The notes: a model not told the origin generated them from the letters alone. A stretch of 64,000 nt of DNA from Asterias rubens (GCF_902459465.1 NC_047063.1:25217055-25281054); one strand, 5' to 3'; shown: positions 34,101-45,546, counted from the first letter of the stretch. Translations and numbers: made by a program.

Positions 34101-37100
34101 TGCTGGCTAAACAGTTTCCAAAGAATCATTGCTCTCTTCTACCCCATCTACAATACCCCTCAACCATTGAAGATGCATTGCTGGCTAAACAGTTTCCAAA
34201 GAATCATTGCTCTATTCTACCCCATCTACAATACCCCTCAACCATTGAAGATGCATTGCTGGCTAAACAGTTTCCAAAGAATCATTGCTCTATTCTACCC
34301 CATCTACAATACCCCTCATCCATTGAAGATGCATTGCTGGCTAAACAGTTTCCAAAGAATCAGTGCTCTCTTCTACCCCTCCACTTAACAGTCTCAAACT
34401 TCCCCTACAAACATCACGCTGCTCTACAAGGTAGTCGTGTACACAACATCACCATACTGTCATCATCCCCAAATCAAGCACTTCTCAACATCAGAGATCC
34501 TGTATATCATCCTGTGCTAGGCTCTGGAACTCACTACCTGCTTATACTGTTGTAGCCTAATTAACCTAGTCTTTCTCATCATCCAGGTTCCCTCCCCCAC
34601 CCCCGCTCACAATAGTGAATAAAAGAGAAAATACAGTACTGTCAATGCAATTTGCATAACAAATACAGTACTGTCAATGCAATTTGCATAACATTAATTT
34701 CATTCTTGTTGGTCAGGTTTCCCGATAAGAAGTTGTACACATTGGATACGGAGCAGGAGGGGCTGTTGCTTCTACGTCACTTGACCGATCAAAGACTACA
34801 GCCAATCAAATGGAGGGATACAAGACCGCATCTTCTAGCTCGAGCAGTGACCTTTGAACCTCAAGAGGAAGAGGTCAGTAACAGTCACAGTTAAACAGTT
34901 GTGTGTTCTCGTTTTGCTTTCATATAACGGACATTTCACCTTATCTCTAGTGCTTTAATCTTAAAAGAACCATAAGATTCCCAACATATTTATTAATTTG
35001 ATTTTTTGCTAATGTTACACCAAAAATCTCAAAACTTCTCGGTTTTGTTGTGAGTTTCTATGACTCAAAGTGATTTAGTAATTTGTTTATTACCAGGGAT
35101 CCATAGGAACGCTGAAGATGTCTGGATTCCTGCGTGGTTCACCCCTCACCGTGAATGGATTGATCCACTTACCAGGGTTTGGCTCGTTCCAGATGAGTCA
35201 GATTGATATGACCCCTGACCCCTGCCCTATGACTTCTAGAGTTCAAAAGAGAAAGACGAAAGGGCATGAATCCATGGAGGCTGTAAGTTAAATTACTTTA
35301 AACTTACACTATTCAAAAATTATGATGGTAGAAATTTAAAAACAAAATTTTATCGCTGAAGTGTTGTAGTTCGTGAGAAATGAGTACAACAATGTCACAA
35401 AAATAATTTTTATATCTCTGAGAAGGCAATTATTTTAGCAGTACAATGGATTTAAGTGACTCGCCTGAAAACATTGCTCTGTGATTTTTACTTTTTTTCC
35501 TCAAAAACTTATTGATTAACGAAGCTGAAACTTCTACAGGTAAATTTTATTACATACATCTTTCTTCACTGTGAGTAGGGATTCATGTCATGGCCAAAAA
35601 ACGTGATCAACAATTTATGTAAATCTTAGTCAACAATTTCTTTATACCTGTAGATTTTTGAGGAACAACATAAATATTAAGATATCATTGTTTGGATGCA
35701 GGATGATGAGAGTCAAATGGAGGAAGGAGCGATTGTATTAGACACAGCTGACCCGGATAAACAAGAAAGCTTAGACAGTGAAGCAGTCCCAGATCCCATG
35801 GAGGGTGAACAAACATGGCCGACAGAGGAGGAACTCGCTGAAGCAGAAGGTTGGTTATGCAAAGAATCTAGTCCAAAATGGTTGTTTGGTTGACCTCTGA
35901 CATGTCTGATAAATTCACAATCAACAAAGTTCTACAATGTTTCATCCAACCCGGCTCCGCCTCGTTGAATAGAACATTCCATCTTTAAACTCATGAACAT
36001 ATTTGCACCATTGCACTCATAAAACATTCATTATTTGTATACATGCTAGTATTTTACCTAGGCCAACAGGGACGGGACCAATACATTCATGAAGCCTGTC
36101 GGCACAGAACATATTGCTTAGCATAATCGGGTTACCCGCCGAAATTTCAGTAAGTTTACATTGATGACACTGGTGCCCCACTCATTATCTGCTTAGCATT
36201 GTTATTTTCTAACCTGTCTTTGTGTGATTTACTTCAGCTGCCCTAGAGGAGTCCAACACTAAGCAGACAGTGAAAAGAGTCCCTAAAGGAACCTCAGAAT
36301 ATCAAGCTGCCTGGATTGTAGACAGCGACCATGAAGGCCAATCTTCAGTAAGTAGTAGGTTTTGAAATGTTGCACAGCGACCATGAAGGTCAATCTTCAG
36401 TAAGTCTAGCTTTACAGAGTTCCTTCAAACTTGAACCTGCTCAATGCAAATTTTGTTGAAGATTATCAGGTTGTAGTATCATTTTGCGGTAAAACTGTGT
36501 GATAATGGTGAGCTTTTTATCGCTAGGTGGCAGTAGACTTACCAGGTAAATTTTCATTGTTAACATAGTTTTGAGCATGCAGACATTTCAAATGGTAAGT
36601 CTGCTGCCACCTTTATGTAGAGTCCACAAAAATCCCACATTAATGTCTACCATTGCTTTGTAGGTTTATTTCAGATAAGAACTTGCTCTTCTTAGTTCCG
36701 AAAGAACTTGTCATCCTTGCTTCTGAAAGATCTGTACTTGCTTAGTTTTAAAAGAATCTTGGCTACATGCCTGAAATCAGGAGTTAGCGGAAGCTTTGGG
36801 CATTTTGTGGCCACTATGATCTCTAAAGGGTTAATAATTGTTTGTTATTTGAATACAAATAATTCATCACAGAATACAATTGTATTTCCTTTCATGAGTG
36901 GAAAGAGTTTGTAACATATTCTTGTTTATTTCTTATCTGGTAGGATGAAGATGATAGTGAAGATGAAAATGAAGATGTTGAATTCCATGATGCAAGATCT
37001 CAGGATGACAGTGATGATGAAAGACAAGCCCCTAGTCAAGCAGATACTGATATGGACTTTGATACCGTGAGTGCATATCCCAAGATTTAGTTCTTATGTT

Positions 37101-38130
37101 TATTTACCAAATCAAAATTATAAGCAAGTGTTAACAGGCACAGACCACTGACGAAACATAAACTGTTAGATTGTACTCATTTGGTTTAAAAAAATTGAAG
37201 CAATTTTCACAATCTGCTTTATAAGCACTTTATAATGAGCTTCTAAAAATAGAAGCTCATTATAGTGCATAACTCAAGTATCTGGATCTTGGACATGTTA
37301 AATTTGACTGATGTACTTTTGTATACATTGTACTGACCATTGTTAATGTCTTATCTTTACTGGCATGTATTGGTGTTCATAAGTGCTGGTAGGGATCACT
37401 TTAAAGGTGGAAAGTTTGGCTGTAATTTAATGACTTTTGATTTATTGATTGATTGAATGATTGATTATTTATGTTTTTTTCTACAGGTCAGTGTAACCGA
37501 GGGCAACAAGGCCAACTATGATGTAGATTTCGATGAAGATCAGGAAAAGGCAATGTGAGTTTTTTAATATAAAGTTCTCCTTTAAAACTGATGCGTTTGT
37601 GTGACGTTTTTACAGGTTATCTTGTTTATTGAAAAGTTAATTTTTGTTCTTGATTTTAATTTTCTAAAAAACGAAACAAGTACTTTTCCTGTAGCACCTC
37701 AGTCTTTATGAAATGTATTATCATGACACGCTGCTTGATCAACTATTGGCAGTACGCTTGGCACGGTAGTATTTCACCATTAATGTTGTTAAAATCCATT
37801 CTTGGACAGGCTTGAGAAGTATCGAGAGGAACGTATGCAGGTCATGTTTCCTGATGAGGTCGACACACCTATAGACCTAGCAGCAAGACAACGCTTTGCA
37901 AGGTGAGTTTACTAAGCGCATTTAAGGCCTTAGAGTGGGAATGCGAAGCAAATATTGGTGACGCATAAATCGCAACGGGTTCACGTTCAAATTGTGATGC
38001 AAGAAAATTCACTTGGCACGAAGCATTCACAAGAAGTGTGTAGCTGCCTGATTTTGAACTATAAGAAAAGCACATGTTACAAGGTACTCGGGTTAAATCA
38101 AAGTATACAGGGAATGTAATTCAGATATAA

Positions 38131-38175
<45 letters not shown>

Positions 38176-41100
38176 ATAATTCCTCTAGATACCGAGGGCT
38201 AAAGAGTTTCCGAACGTCACCTTGGGACCCCAAAGAGAACCTTCCCCAAGACTACGCTCGTATCTTCCAGTTTGAGAACTTCAATCGGACAAGGAAACGA
38301 GTCATGGCTGAGGAACGACTGGGAAGAGCTGAGGTTGGTAGTCTGTGACTAGGGTTAAAAGTTTGTCCATTAGTGGCAAGAGAGCTGAGGTTGGTAGTCT
38401 GGGACTAGGGTTAAAAGTTTGTCCATTAGTGGCAAGAGAGCTGAGGTTGGTAGTCTGTGACTAGGGTTAAAAGTTTGTCCATTAGTGACAAGAGAGCTGA
38501 GGTTGGTAGTCTGTGACTAGGGTTAAAAGTTTGTCCATTAGTGGCAAGAGAGCTGAGGTTGGTAGTCTGTGACTAGGGTTAAAAGTTTGTCCATTAGTGG
38601 CAAGAGAGCTGAGGTTGGTAGTCTGTGACTAGGGTTAAAAGTTTGTCCATTAGTGGCAAGAGAGCTGAGGTTGGTAGTCTGTGACTAGGGTTAAAAGTTT
38701 GTCCATTAGTGGCAAGAGAGCTGAGGTTGGTAGTCTGTGACTAGGGTTAAAAGTTTGTCCATTAGTGGCAAGAGAGCTGAGGTTGGTAGTCTGTGACTAG
38801 GGTTAAAATTTTGTCCATTAGTGGCAAGAGAGCTGAGGTTGGTAGTCTGTGACTTGGGTTAAAAGTTTGTCCATTAGTGGCAAGAGAGCTGAGGTTGGTA
38901 GTCTGTGACTAGGGTTAAAAGTTTGTCCATTAGTGGCAAGAGAGCTGAGGTTGGTAGTCTGTGACTAGGGTTAAAAGTTTGTCCATTAGTGGCAAGAGAG
39001 CTGAGGTTGGTAGTCTGTGACTAGGGTTAAAAGTTTGTCCATTAGTGGCAAGAGAGCTGAGGTTGGTAGTCTGTGACTAGGGTTAAAAGTTTGTCCATTA
39101 GTGGCAAGAGAGCTGAGGTTGGTAGTCTGTGACTTGGGTTAAAAGTTTGTCCGTTAGTGGCAAGTATAATGAAAATTGTGCCGCCATTTTTCTACCATTG
39201 TTGGCAGTCTGTGAGGTCTCCCAACTTTCACTGAGCCCTGTGTGGTTTGTCTATAGACCCTCATCATGGGGCGGCCATTTTGATTGTTCCCCCATCATTG
39301 TGACCAAACAGAGGCTGCAAGAAAAAATAGTCTGGTTCCTTCTTGTTCTGTTCACTGAATGTCAACATTTTTTAGTCATTAGATATAGGGAATATGACCA
39401 TGAGTGGTGGAAATATGATAGGTCTATTATGCTTTGTGAAGGAAGTTTTCAGCTTTATTATGATTGAAAGCTTTTACTAATTTCTATATCCTTACTTGTT
39501 GTTCTTTGTTACACAGCCTGGATGCTACATTACAGTTCATATCTCAAATGTCAATCAAAGTTTCATGGGTAAGTGTTTCTGGTTTTCCTTCAAACCTTTT
39601 CCTAAACTGGTGAAGTCCCTCAGGTTCTGAAGATGGTTTTTTGCATAAGTAATTTTGTTTAGAAAAAAGGAACATAATCTTGACCAGACATGTTGGGTAG
39701 AAAAAAAGAACCTGGAGAGAAATCAAGAATATTTAAGTGTTTTGTGGAAACAAATGCAACAGCCACTGCCCAAATCAGGCGCTTCTCATAAATAGCAAAA
39801 TGGCAACTAAACATCATTGATGTAACATGTTAAATGTTCTTATGTAGGTTTAGAGACATTGCATGGTGAGGTATGAATGTATATTCGGTTTGCGGTAACA
39901 CTGTGCGTTATCTACTTTGCTGCATAGATTTTTGTTCTTATGGAACTTGTCTTGCTTTTAACTCATCGCAAGATCAGTTCTTAAACAACAAAAGTCTATG
40001 CAGCAAAGTAGATATCTGCATGGTGTTACCACAAATTAATTTTTTTTAAATGTTCTGTATGTTGATGAATACTTATGTTGTAGGCCCAAATAAGTTGATG
40101 GACTTGAAAGTTCTCATTATATTTGATGAGAAATTAAACCCAGTTATGAGTTGGGGCAGTGTTTGGTTTTTGGCATGATGAGGTGTCACAAATGGTCAGA
40201 TTTACTGTTAGTGTTAGTCATTGTTTTCACTTTAACAAGATTGATTAACTTATAATGTTACCTTACTTCTAGATGACTACAATCCCAAGAAACCTCTGGT
40301 TGTTTTTGGCATGCTGCCTCATGAGCAGAAGGTACAGTAATGTTTGAGGTCATCAACTTGAGTACAAGTATAGTTAGTTTTCTTCAAACCTTTTCTTTTT
40401 TTAAATGTTGATTTTCAGAAAACTTAATGCTAAATTTTATATATATATTTTTTAATAGCTGTTTTTGTAGATTCAAGAGAGTTTGAAGCTTTCATGTATG
40501 GTATTGGATGAGAAAATCCACCAATTATAGGATGAAGTTTATTTAAAACTATAAATGAATTATTTTTAGGGTCTTGGCATTGTCTCATGTTCACCAGCCA
40601 TGTACAAACAGTTTGCATGTTACATGTGTTTTGTGCATTGTCTCTGGCATATATGCAAACACATGTGTATGTTTTTCATTTGAAATGGAATCATCTACAG
40701 TATCAAAAATGATTTAGAGAAAACAAATTATTTAAAAAGATTTCTTATTAATATATATTTAATTTTATACTCATGATTTTCTAGATACGCTATGATTATG
40801 GTGAGGCTTTTTTAATAATATTTATTATTTTGTTACTTTGTAGATGTCTGTGTTGCACTTTGCCATCAAGCGATACCACAACTTCACAGAACCTGTGAAA
40901 TCAAAGGTATATTCAGTAATAATTACCGGATTATTATAATACTCAAGGTACTAGAACAAAGAGAACTGTTTTTAAGACATTTTGAAAATGTTTGAATTAT
41001 GAGACTGATTTGTGTAGCACCATATAAGGGTTTACATGGGATAGCGGTGCATTCAGCAGCAATGCCAGACACAATGGAACGAACCCCTTCTCTAAGCCAA

Positions 41101-44100
41101 AAGTGAAACAGAGTTATTTTACATGCATTACACAAGGCATGTGACTTGCAGCTTTACATCTGAAAGATGAAGCAACAATGTCTTGCTTAAGAACACAGGT
41201 TTCAAGATCGGGACATGAACCCCCATTCCGCTGATCAGAAACACCACATGTCATACTTCATTATCGCCAATGTTTTTTCTTTTGTTTTACTTTGTGGGGA
41301 CAAGGCCTGTTTTGTAAATTGACTCTGGCATGCAAAGCCTCTGACTATTTAACAAACATCCCCATCAGTTTGTAAAATAATCTTGTTTATTTTGTATTTT
41401 TTGCAGGAGAGACTCATCTTCCAAGTTGGTTTCAGACAATTTTCAGCATGTCCCATCTTCTCTCAACACTCTAACGGAGACAAACATAAGGTATAGCAAC
41501 TTAAGAATCTAGGCTGGCATAGTTCATCTTTAATTCAAAACCAAAGTGGATGATAGTGAATGGTCAGGTAGAAGGAGGGTTGAGTGTGTACTGTGTTGAT
41601 GCATTCACCACTTGATCTTTAATGGCTAGGCTGGCATAGTTAATCTATAATTCAAAACCAAAGTGGATGATAGTGAATTGTCAGGTAGTAGGAGGGTTGA
41701 GTGTGTACTGTGTTGATGCATTTACCACTTGATCTTTAATGGCCAGGCTGGCATAGTTAATCTATAATTCAAAACCAAAGTGGATGATAGTGAATTGTCA
41801 GTTAGTAGGAGGGTTGAGTGTGTACTGTGTTGATGCATTCACCACTTGATCTTTAATGGCCAGGCTGGCATAGTTAATCTATAATTCAAAACCAAAGTGG
41901 ATGATATTGAATGGTCAGGTAGTAGGAGGGTTGAGTGTGTACTGTGTTGATGCATTCACCACATGATCTTTAATAGCCAGGCTGGCATAGTTCATCTTTA
42001 ATTCAAAACCAAAGTGGATGATAGTGAATGGTCAGGTAGTAGGAGGGTTGAGTGTGTACTGTGTTGATGCATTCACCACATGATCTTTAATGGCCAGGCT
42101 GGCATAGTTAATCTTACCACAGTGGATGATAGTGAATGGTCAGATAGTAGGAGGGTGGAGTGTGTACTGTGTAGATGCATTCACTTCATGATCTTTAATG
42201 GCCAGGCTGGCATAGTTATAATATAATTCAAAGCCACAGTGGATGATAGTGAATGGTCAGGTAGTAGGAGGGTTGAGTGTGTACTGTGATGATGCATTCA
42301 CTTCATGATCTTTAATGGCCAGGCTGGCATAGTTATAATATAATTCAAAGCCACAGTGGATGATAGTGAATGGTCAGATTGTAGGAGGGTTGATATTCAA
42401 CACTATTTACAGCGTCCTTTCCTAAACTGAGTTTCACATATCTTTAAATGCAAAACCAAGAAGCAGTTTCTTGAATAGCCTTTGTGAAAGACTCTGCTGG
42501 GGTCGGAGCCTCAGGCCATGAAGCTGGCTCTATCAGTCTGTCATCTAGATATAATAATAATTGCGTTTGGGATAATAGTTGCCTGACATTTGGACCCTAG
42601 TAGAGTCTTTCTGGAAGGCTAGATTGAACGTTTGAGAAAGCCTCTACAGCTTCTATAAACTTCTCCCCGTGACCCCTTACTCCTGTATTTCTGTGCAATT
42701 ATTACTTCTACTTTGTGCTTTGTGTCCGTAGTATGTACGGTTCTTATCGAAGGATGATGCTGTGGTAGCTACAGTGTATGCACCCATCACATTTCCTCCT
42801 ACCACGGTTCTTGTATTCAAACAGAACATAGACGGTAAGATTCTTATGCCACCATCTTGGTCCAGAACCCTGTTCATAGCAATAGTCATGAGTACAGAGT
42901 TTTGTAGCAAATAAGGCCAGACTATATATTTATTTCCTGTCTCAGATCGGTTTAAATGAGAGAAAAACAAGAGTTGTACCATGATGTTATTGGCATGATT
43001 TATGGTATGAAAGGATATCACCAACACTTATAACAAATATAGTCTTGTTACTATAAGCCATCCCAACTCTTCAGGAGTATGCAGCCAAATGGGTGCACAG
43101 GTTTGTTTGTTTCTTTGTTTGTTTCTTTGGTTTGTTTCCTTGTTTGTTTCTTTGTTTGTTTAGATGATCTTACTCGACCAAGTCTGTCATGGGAACTCGG
43201 CAAACTCCCACAAGGGGGTATAAACACCAAGCTGACCACAGCCAATCTCTCTCAAGCAAACATTGGTTTAACGTCTTTGACTATGAATTGCACAAATCAA
43301 GAAATTGTGATTCAGTAACTAGACAACATTACTTATTCTAGTCATTATGAAATCAGTGGATAGCTGAGGGGATTAAAACCCACGACCTTGTCACTTAAAG
43401 TCCTGTAGACTAAACACTGGTCCACTGCACAGCATTCACATCAACAATCTCTACCCATTTACATGTACTCCTTGGTGTGGCAGAATTGAAAATAATTTAT
43501 TCAATCTTAGGGGATTATCAAAACATGAAACATTCCAACATAACAGGTGTGACAATGATTCTCCCTGAATAGTGTCTGGGGCTACTCATTTAAAGAAAAG
43601 GGTTTTCTTGTTCAGGAGATTTGTTATCAATTAAATGTTTTCTGAACAATTGTTAGGGAAAACCAATTAAATGACTCTTATTCTATCCTAACTCTGCAGG
43701 AACTCACAGTCTTGTAGCTACTGGTTCCATGCTAAGCGCTAATCCCGATCGCATTGTCACTAAGAAGATTTCCCTAAGCGGTCATCCATTGAAGATAATC
43801 AATCGCCAAGCTGTTGTTAGATACATGTTCTTCAACAGAGGTAAGTGTTTAGTTTTTCAATTTTAATTACAATCCTTTGATGTCTTGTATACTCTGTCAA
43901 CAGAAAGACTCAACTACTGACAGAATAAACTGCTCTATATAACTGACTCTGCGGTAGTGCAGTTAATTGCGATCCTATAAACTAAAGTAGTAGTCCCAGC
44001 CAATTTGCTATACCTTCCGCCTAGCTAATAGTTAAAAAGCTGGACAGTTCTTTTCAGAACTGAAAAGGCTCCCGAACATCCGATAAATCTACTCTGTGGT

Positions 44101-44784
44101 AGTAGAATAAAGCAAGACAGTTCTCTAAGAACAAACTCTACCTGGCAAGTAGATACACTCATGGTATTACCGCAAACCAACTAAATATTTTCTTAACATT
44201 GTTGTATTATTTTTGCAGAGGACATCATGTGGTTCAAACCAGTGGAGCTACATACAAAGTGGGGACGTCGAGGGCACATCAAGGAACCCTTAGGTGAGTA
44301 TTAAGCTGACAAGGTTCTACAACTCATCTGACTGGTTTGTCTCAAGAAAGTTGAACAATAGTTTCCAATAATCATGATTCGGTATGCAAATCTATTCATG
44401 AAGAAGTTTGTCTGATATGACAAAAGGATATTTGTAACGCTTTCTGTCAAAACTCAGAACAGGATTTATTTGCTCATCACATGGCTGAAAAGACATTTCG
44501 AATAACACTGCACAGGAGCCCTAGTTGTTGAATATTAAAAGCCATCTTAATAATGCAAGGTACTAATATTTTCCCAATGATGTAACTCCATTTCAGGCAC
44601 TCACGGTCATATGAAATGCATCTTTGATGGCAAGTTGAAATCTCAAGACACGATCTTCCTGAATCTTTACAAGCGAGTTTACCCTAAGTGGACCTACGAC
44701 TCAACATGTCAACGAGCTCTTAATGTAACATCATGCACACCAATGGGCGATATGACACACGATGAGGACATGGATGATTACTAA
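28149..44784 (+). CDS. TSR1: TSR1, pre-40S ribosome maturation factor (22 coding exons, complete)
   Basis: TSR1 is a Bms1-like GTPase-fold protein without GTPase activity that binds late pre-40S particles and keeps them from premature joining or initiation. Exons: 28149-28263, 29229-29299, 31068-31154, 32130-32245, 32703-32895, 33415-33485, 34717-34873, 35097-35282, 35702-35849, 36238-36347, 36944-37066, 37487-37554, 37810-37902, 38189-38333, 39517-39568, 40273-40331, 40844-40906, 41407-41490, 42732-42834, 43700-43840, 44219-44293, 44597-44784. All phases join, giving 815 residues (human about 804). Landmarks are [16 protein letters not shown] at the N-terminus, GGKDTPPH (about 83-90), [20 protein letters not shown] (about 168-187), an AARP2CN region (about 240-320), [16 protein letters not shown] (about 363), an acidic loop (exon 11), FPDEVDTP and the RIBIOP_C region from [20 protein letters not shown] (exon 14) to YPKWTY. 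Exon 1 has two phase-1 donors 6 nt apart; I chose the one keeping GKGR. An in-frame ATG at 28,113 could add 12 residues. A possible poly(A) signal is at about 45,719. Confidence 0.95.
28331..28362 (+). other. G-rich tract in TSR1 intron 1
   Basis: Two long G runs (14 and 11 Gs) are separated by 'ttggga', about 70 nt after the exon 1 donor. It is on the transcribed sense strand, so the pre-mRNA could form a G-quadruplex. No function shown. Confidence 0.7.
29320..30059. other. TSR1 intron 2, first part
   Basis: No exon seen. The stretch 29,335-29,640 ('cttatttatttcatcacaga' near 29,343) resembles the 3' untranslated end of a minus-strand LINE, but I cannot name it. A direct duplication of 'gggccaaggatacgtagtgt' lies at about 29,975 and 30,017 with 'accttctaatagg' following each. 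Confidence 0.4.
30060..30236. repeat. Decayed family C MITE in TSR1 intron 2
   Basis: Blocks 'ggttggaaagatgtttcaaa', 'cacacaaatgta', 'tgtgtggctttcct' and 'ccaaatttttgactct' follow the order of the left half of the palindromic element at 3,125-3,512. The right half is missing: the 52-bp array starts about 20 bases later. Confidence 0.5.
30257..31049. repeat. 52-bp minisatellite in TSR1 intron 2, about 15 copies, abutting exon 3
   Basis: The unit starts 'tacagttttgcttcctacac' and includes 'tctgtacag' and 'cttactcatgcctcc'. One unit (near 30,700) carries a 9-bp internal duplication. Each unit contains a pyrimidine-rich stretch followed by 'ctacag' and a second 'tgtacag', both like 3' splice sites, and 'cttac', which fits a loose branch-point consensus. 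The array ends 18 bp before the exon 3 acceptor (tgaatcttactttacag). 52 is not a multiple of three, yet the unit has no stop in any forward frame, so long spurious frames appear. Confidence 0.93.
31176..31485. repeat. Decayed family D MITE in TSR1 intron 3
   Basis: 'caagttcatacaaggaccaa' at the left and 'gatagttcttgggtaaatat' at the right correspond to the two ends of the element at 14,933-15,454. Interior blocks ('gcgatgcaaccatgcc', 'ggctggttccaaatagtcg') are shared. The terminal repeats have diverged. Confidence 0.6.
31898..31975 (+). repeat. Solo copy of the Penelope-associated motif in TSR1 intron 3
   Basis: 'atataaatgcaaaaatagtt' followed by 'aatgacctgaggtttgg' and 'gcagagtctttctcgaaggc' matches 19,530-19,600 in the same orientation, where it follows the Penelope-like endonuclease fragment. 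No element body remains here. Confidence 0.5.
33776..34377. repeat. 78-bp minisatellite in TSR1 intron 6, about 8 copies
   Basis: The unit begins 'attgaagatgcattgctggc' and is 78 bp, with point differences between copies (ctctct/ctattc, aacc/atcc). Because 78 is a multiple of three and the unit lacks stops, a 273-codon frame crosses it (26-residue repeats such as [15 protein letters not shown]). It lies wholly between TSR1 exons 6 and 7, which join in phase without it, so I regard it as intronic. Confidence 0.9.
34629..34692. repeat. Tandem duplication of a 32-bp unit with an octamer-like palindrome
   Basis: Two exact 32-bp units (34,629-34,660 and 34,661-34,692) each contain 'atgcaatttgcat', an odd-centred palindrome that includes ATTTGCAT, the POU-type octamer in reverse. 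They end 24 bp before TSR1 exon 7. Confidence 0.85.
35295..35450. repeat. Decayed family B MITE in TSR1 intron 8
   Basis: 'tttaaacttacac' followed by 'aaaaattatgatggtagaaa' and 'tgttgtagttcgtgagaaat' matches the left half of the family B element at 2,841-3,124 in order and orientation. The ends are not preserved. Confidence 0.5.
36374..36405 (+). repeat. Second copy of the exon 10 3' end and its donor in TSR1 intron 10
   Basis: 'cagcgaccatgaaggtcaat' plus 'cttcagtaagt' repeats the last 25 bases of exon 10 and its donor (ending 36,347), with one base changed, 52 bp downstream. Use of this donor instead would add 52 nt that include an in-frame stop (TGA within 'ggttttgaaatg'). Confidence 0.85.
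38134..38176. repeat. (ATTG)n microsatellite before TSR1 exon 14
   Basis: About ten tetranucleotide units, the last ones interrupted, ending 12 nt before exon 14. Confidence 0.9.
38327..39164. repeat. 56-bp minisatellite starting inside TSR1 exon 14, 15 copies of its 5' splice site
   Basis: The first unit (38,327) begins with AGCTGAG, the last seven bases of exon 14, and continues with the donor gttggtagt. The unit then repeats 15 times at 56-bp spacing to 39,164. Each copy keeps 'agctgaggttggtagtctg'; only a few point changes occur (gactt, gggac, gttaaaattt, gtgacaag). So the true donor is followed by 14 copies with the same exon-side and intron-side bases. Splicing from any later copy would add sequence whose first codons are GTT GGT AGT CTG TGA, a stop. 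Confidence 0.95.
39886..40036. mobile_element. Palindromic repeat in TSR1 intron 15
   Basis: 'ggtttgcggtaacac' on the left pairs with 'gtgttaccacaaatt' on the right, and 'tatctactttgctgcataga' pairs with 'tctatgcagcaaagtagata'. About 150 bp; it shares the 'gcggtaacac' motif with 425-560 and 44,160-44,200. Confidence 0.65.
41150..41255 (-). mobile_element. Decayed tRNA-derived SINE head in TSR1 intron 17
   Basis: 'gggacatgaacccccattcc' followed by 'gctgatcagaaacacc' is the same tRNA-like head as at 13,970-14,010, with a damaged B box. The body towards lower coordinates cannot be bounded. Confidence 0.45.
41511..42395. repeat. 117-bp minisatellite in TSR1 intron 18, about 7.5 copies
   Basis: The unit starts 'aggctggcatagttaatcta' and is 117 bp. 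Copies begin at 41,511, 41,628, 41,745 and so on, with increasing divergence and one deletion (near 42,113) towards the 3' side. The array begins 20 nt after the exon 18 donor. Confidence 0.92.
42466..42640. repeat. Inverted pair of the Penelope-associated motif in TSR1 intron 18
   Basis: 'gaaagactctgctggggtcg' (about 42,486) is followed in opposite orientation by 'gaccctagtagagtctttct' (about 42,592). The paired arrangement also occurs, more decayed, at about 32,555-32,640 in TSR1 intron 4. Confidence 0.5.
43100..43163. repeat. (TTTG/TTTC)n simple repeat in TSR1 intron 19
   Basis: An imperfect tetranucleotide tract of about 64 bp, T-rich on the sense strand. It lies more than 500 bp upstream of exon 20. 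Confidence 0.8.
43990..44200 (-). repeat. Dispersed repeat in TSR1 intron 20, related to 425-560
   Basis: 'ggacagttcttttcagaact', 'aacatccgataaatctactc' and 'catggtattaccgcaaacc' appear in the opposite order and strand to the block at 425-560. It ends about 20 nt before exon 21. Confidence 0.4.
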
Positions 44785-45234
44785 ATCATTGTGCAAAGAA
44801 TATTTATAATTGAATTATATTTTCTTTTAATCTGATGAACTGGGTCAAATTTTATCGAACTACTTAAAAGCCGAGTTTGTGTTTACTGCGCTAGTTTCCA
44901 TTTCCTATCTCTGCTAACCGTAAGAACACAAAAAGGCATACTAACCTTTCAGTGCTTACTGTATGAGAACAATTGACATACATGTACCAATTTAAATCCA
45001 TTATAGGTGCGCCAGCTGGCCGCCTCACTTTTTGCTAACCTATAAAATATGCTGAAATGCTTAACAAAATTGTTCTGCTATAGTTAGTGTGAAAATTTGC
45101 TTACCGTTAAGCAGCGTTATGAAATTGGCCCCTCGCTTCGCCTTGGTGCCCATTCAAAAGGTTCACGAAGGACTTTAAAAGATAACCATGGAATTGTCCA
45201 TTGCCCTGTCAAAGATGAGATTCTAGGCCTGCAC
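44785..45234 (+). other. Probable TSR1 3' untranslated region
   Basis: This follows the TSR1 stop. No AATAAA is seen here; the first good one is in 'aataaataaa' at 45,719-45,728. If that is used, the family A MITE at 45,235 is part of the 3' UTR. Confidence 0.4.
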
Positions 45235-45546
45235 TTAAAGACACTATTGGTAAACCAGTCTTCTCACTTGGTGTATCTCAACATATGCATAAAATAACAA
45301 ACCTGTGAAAATTTGAGCTTGATTGGTCGTTGGAGTTGCGAGATAATTATGAAAGAAAAAAACACCCTTGTCACACGAAGCAGTGTGATTTCAGATGCTT
45401 GATTTTGAGACCTCAAATTATAAACTTGAGTTCTCGAAACTTCAGAGGGAGCCGTTTCTCACAATGTTACCCATTACTCATTACCAAGTAAGGTTTTATG
45501 CTGATAATTATTTTGAGTAATTACCAATAGTGTCCACTTCCTTTAA
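45235..45546. mobile_element. TTAA-flanked MITE, family A, copy 2
   Basis: Bounded by TTAA, with 'cttctcacttggtgtatctc' near the left and 'ccaatagtgtccacttcctt' at the right, as at 2,283-2,668. The left terminal repeat has a small deletion (agacactattgg) and the central hairpin is partly lost. 312 bp. Confidence 0.78.
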
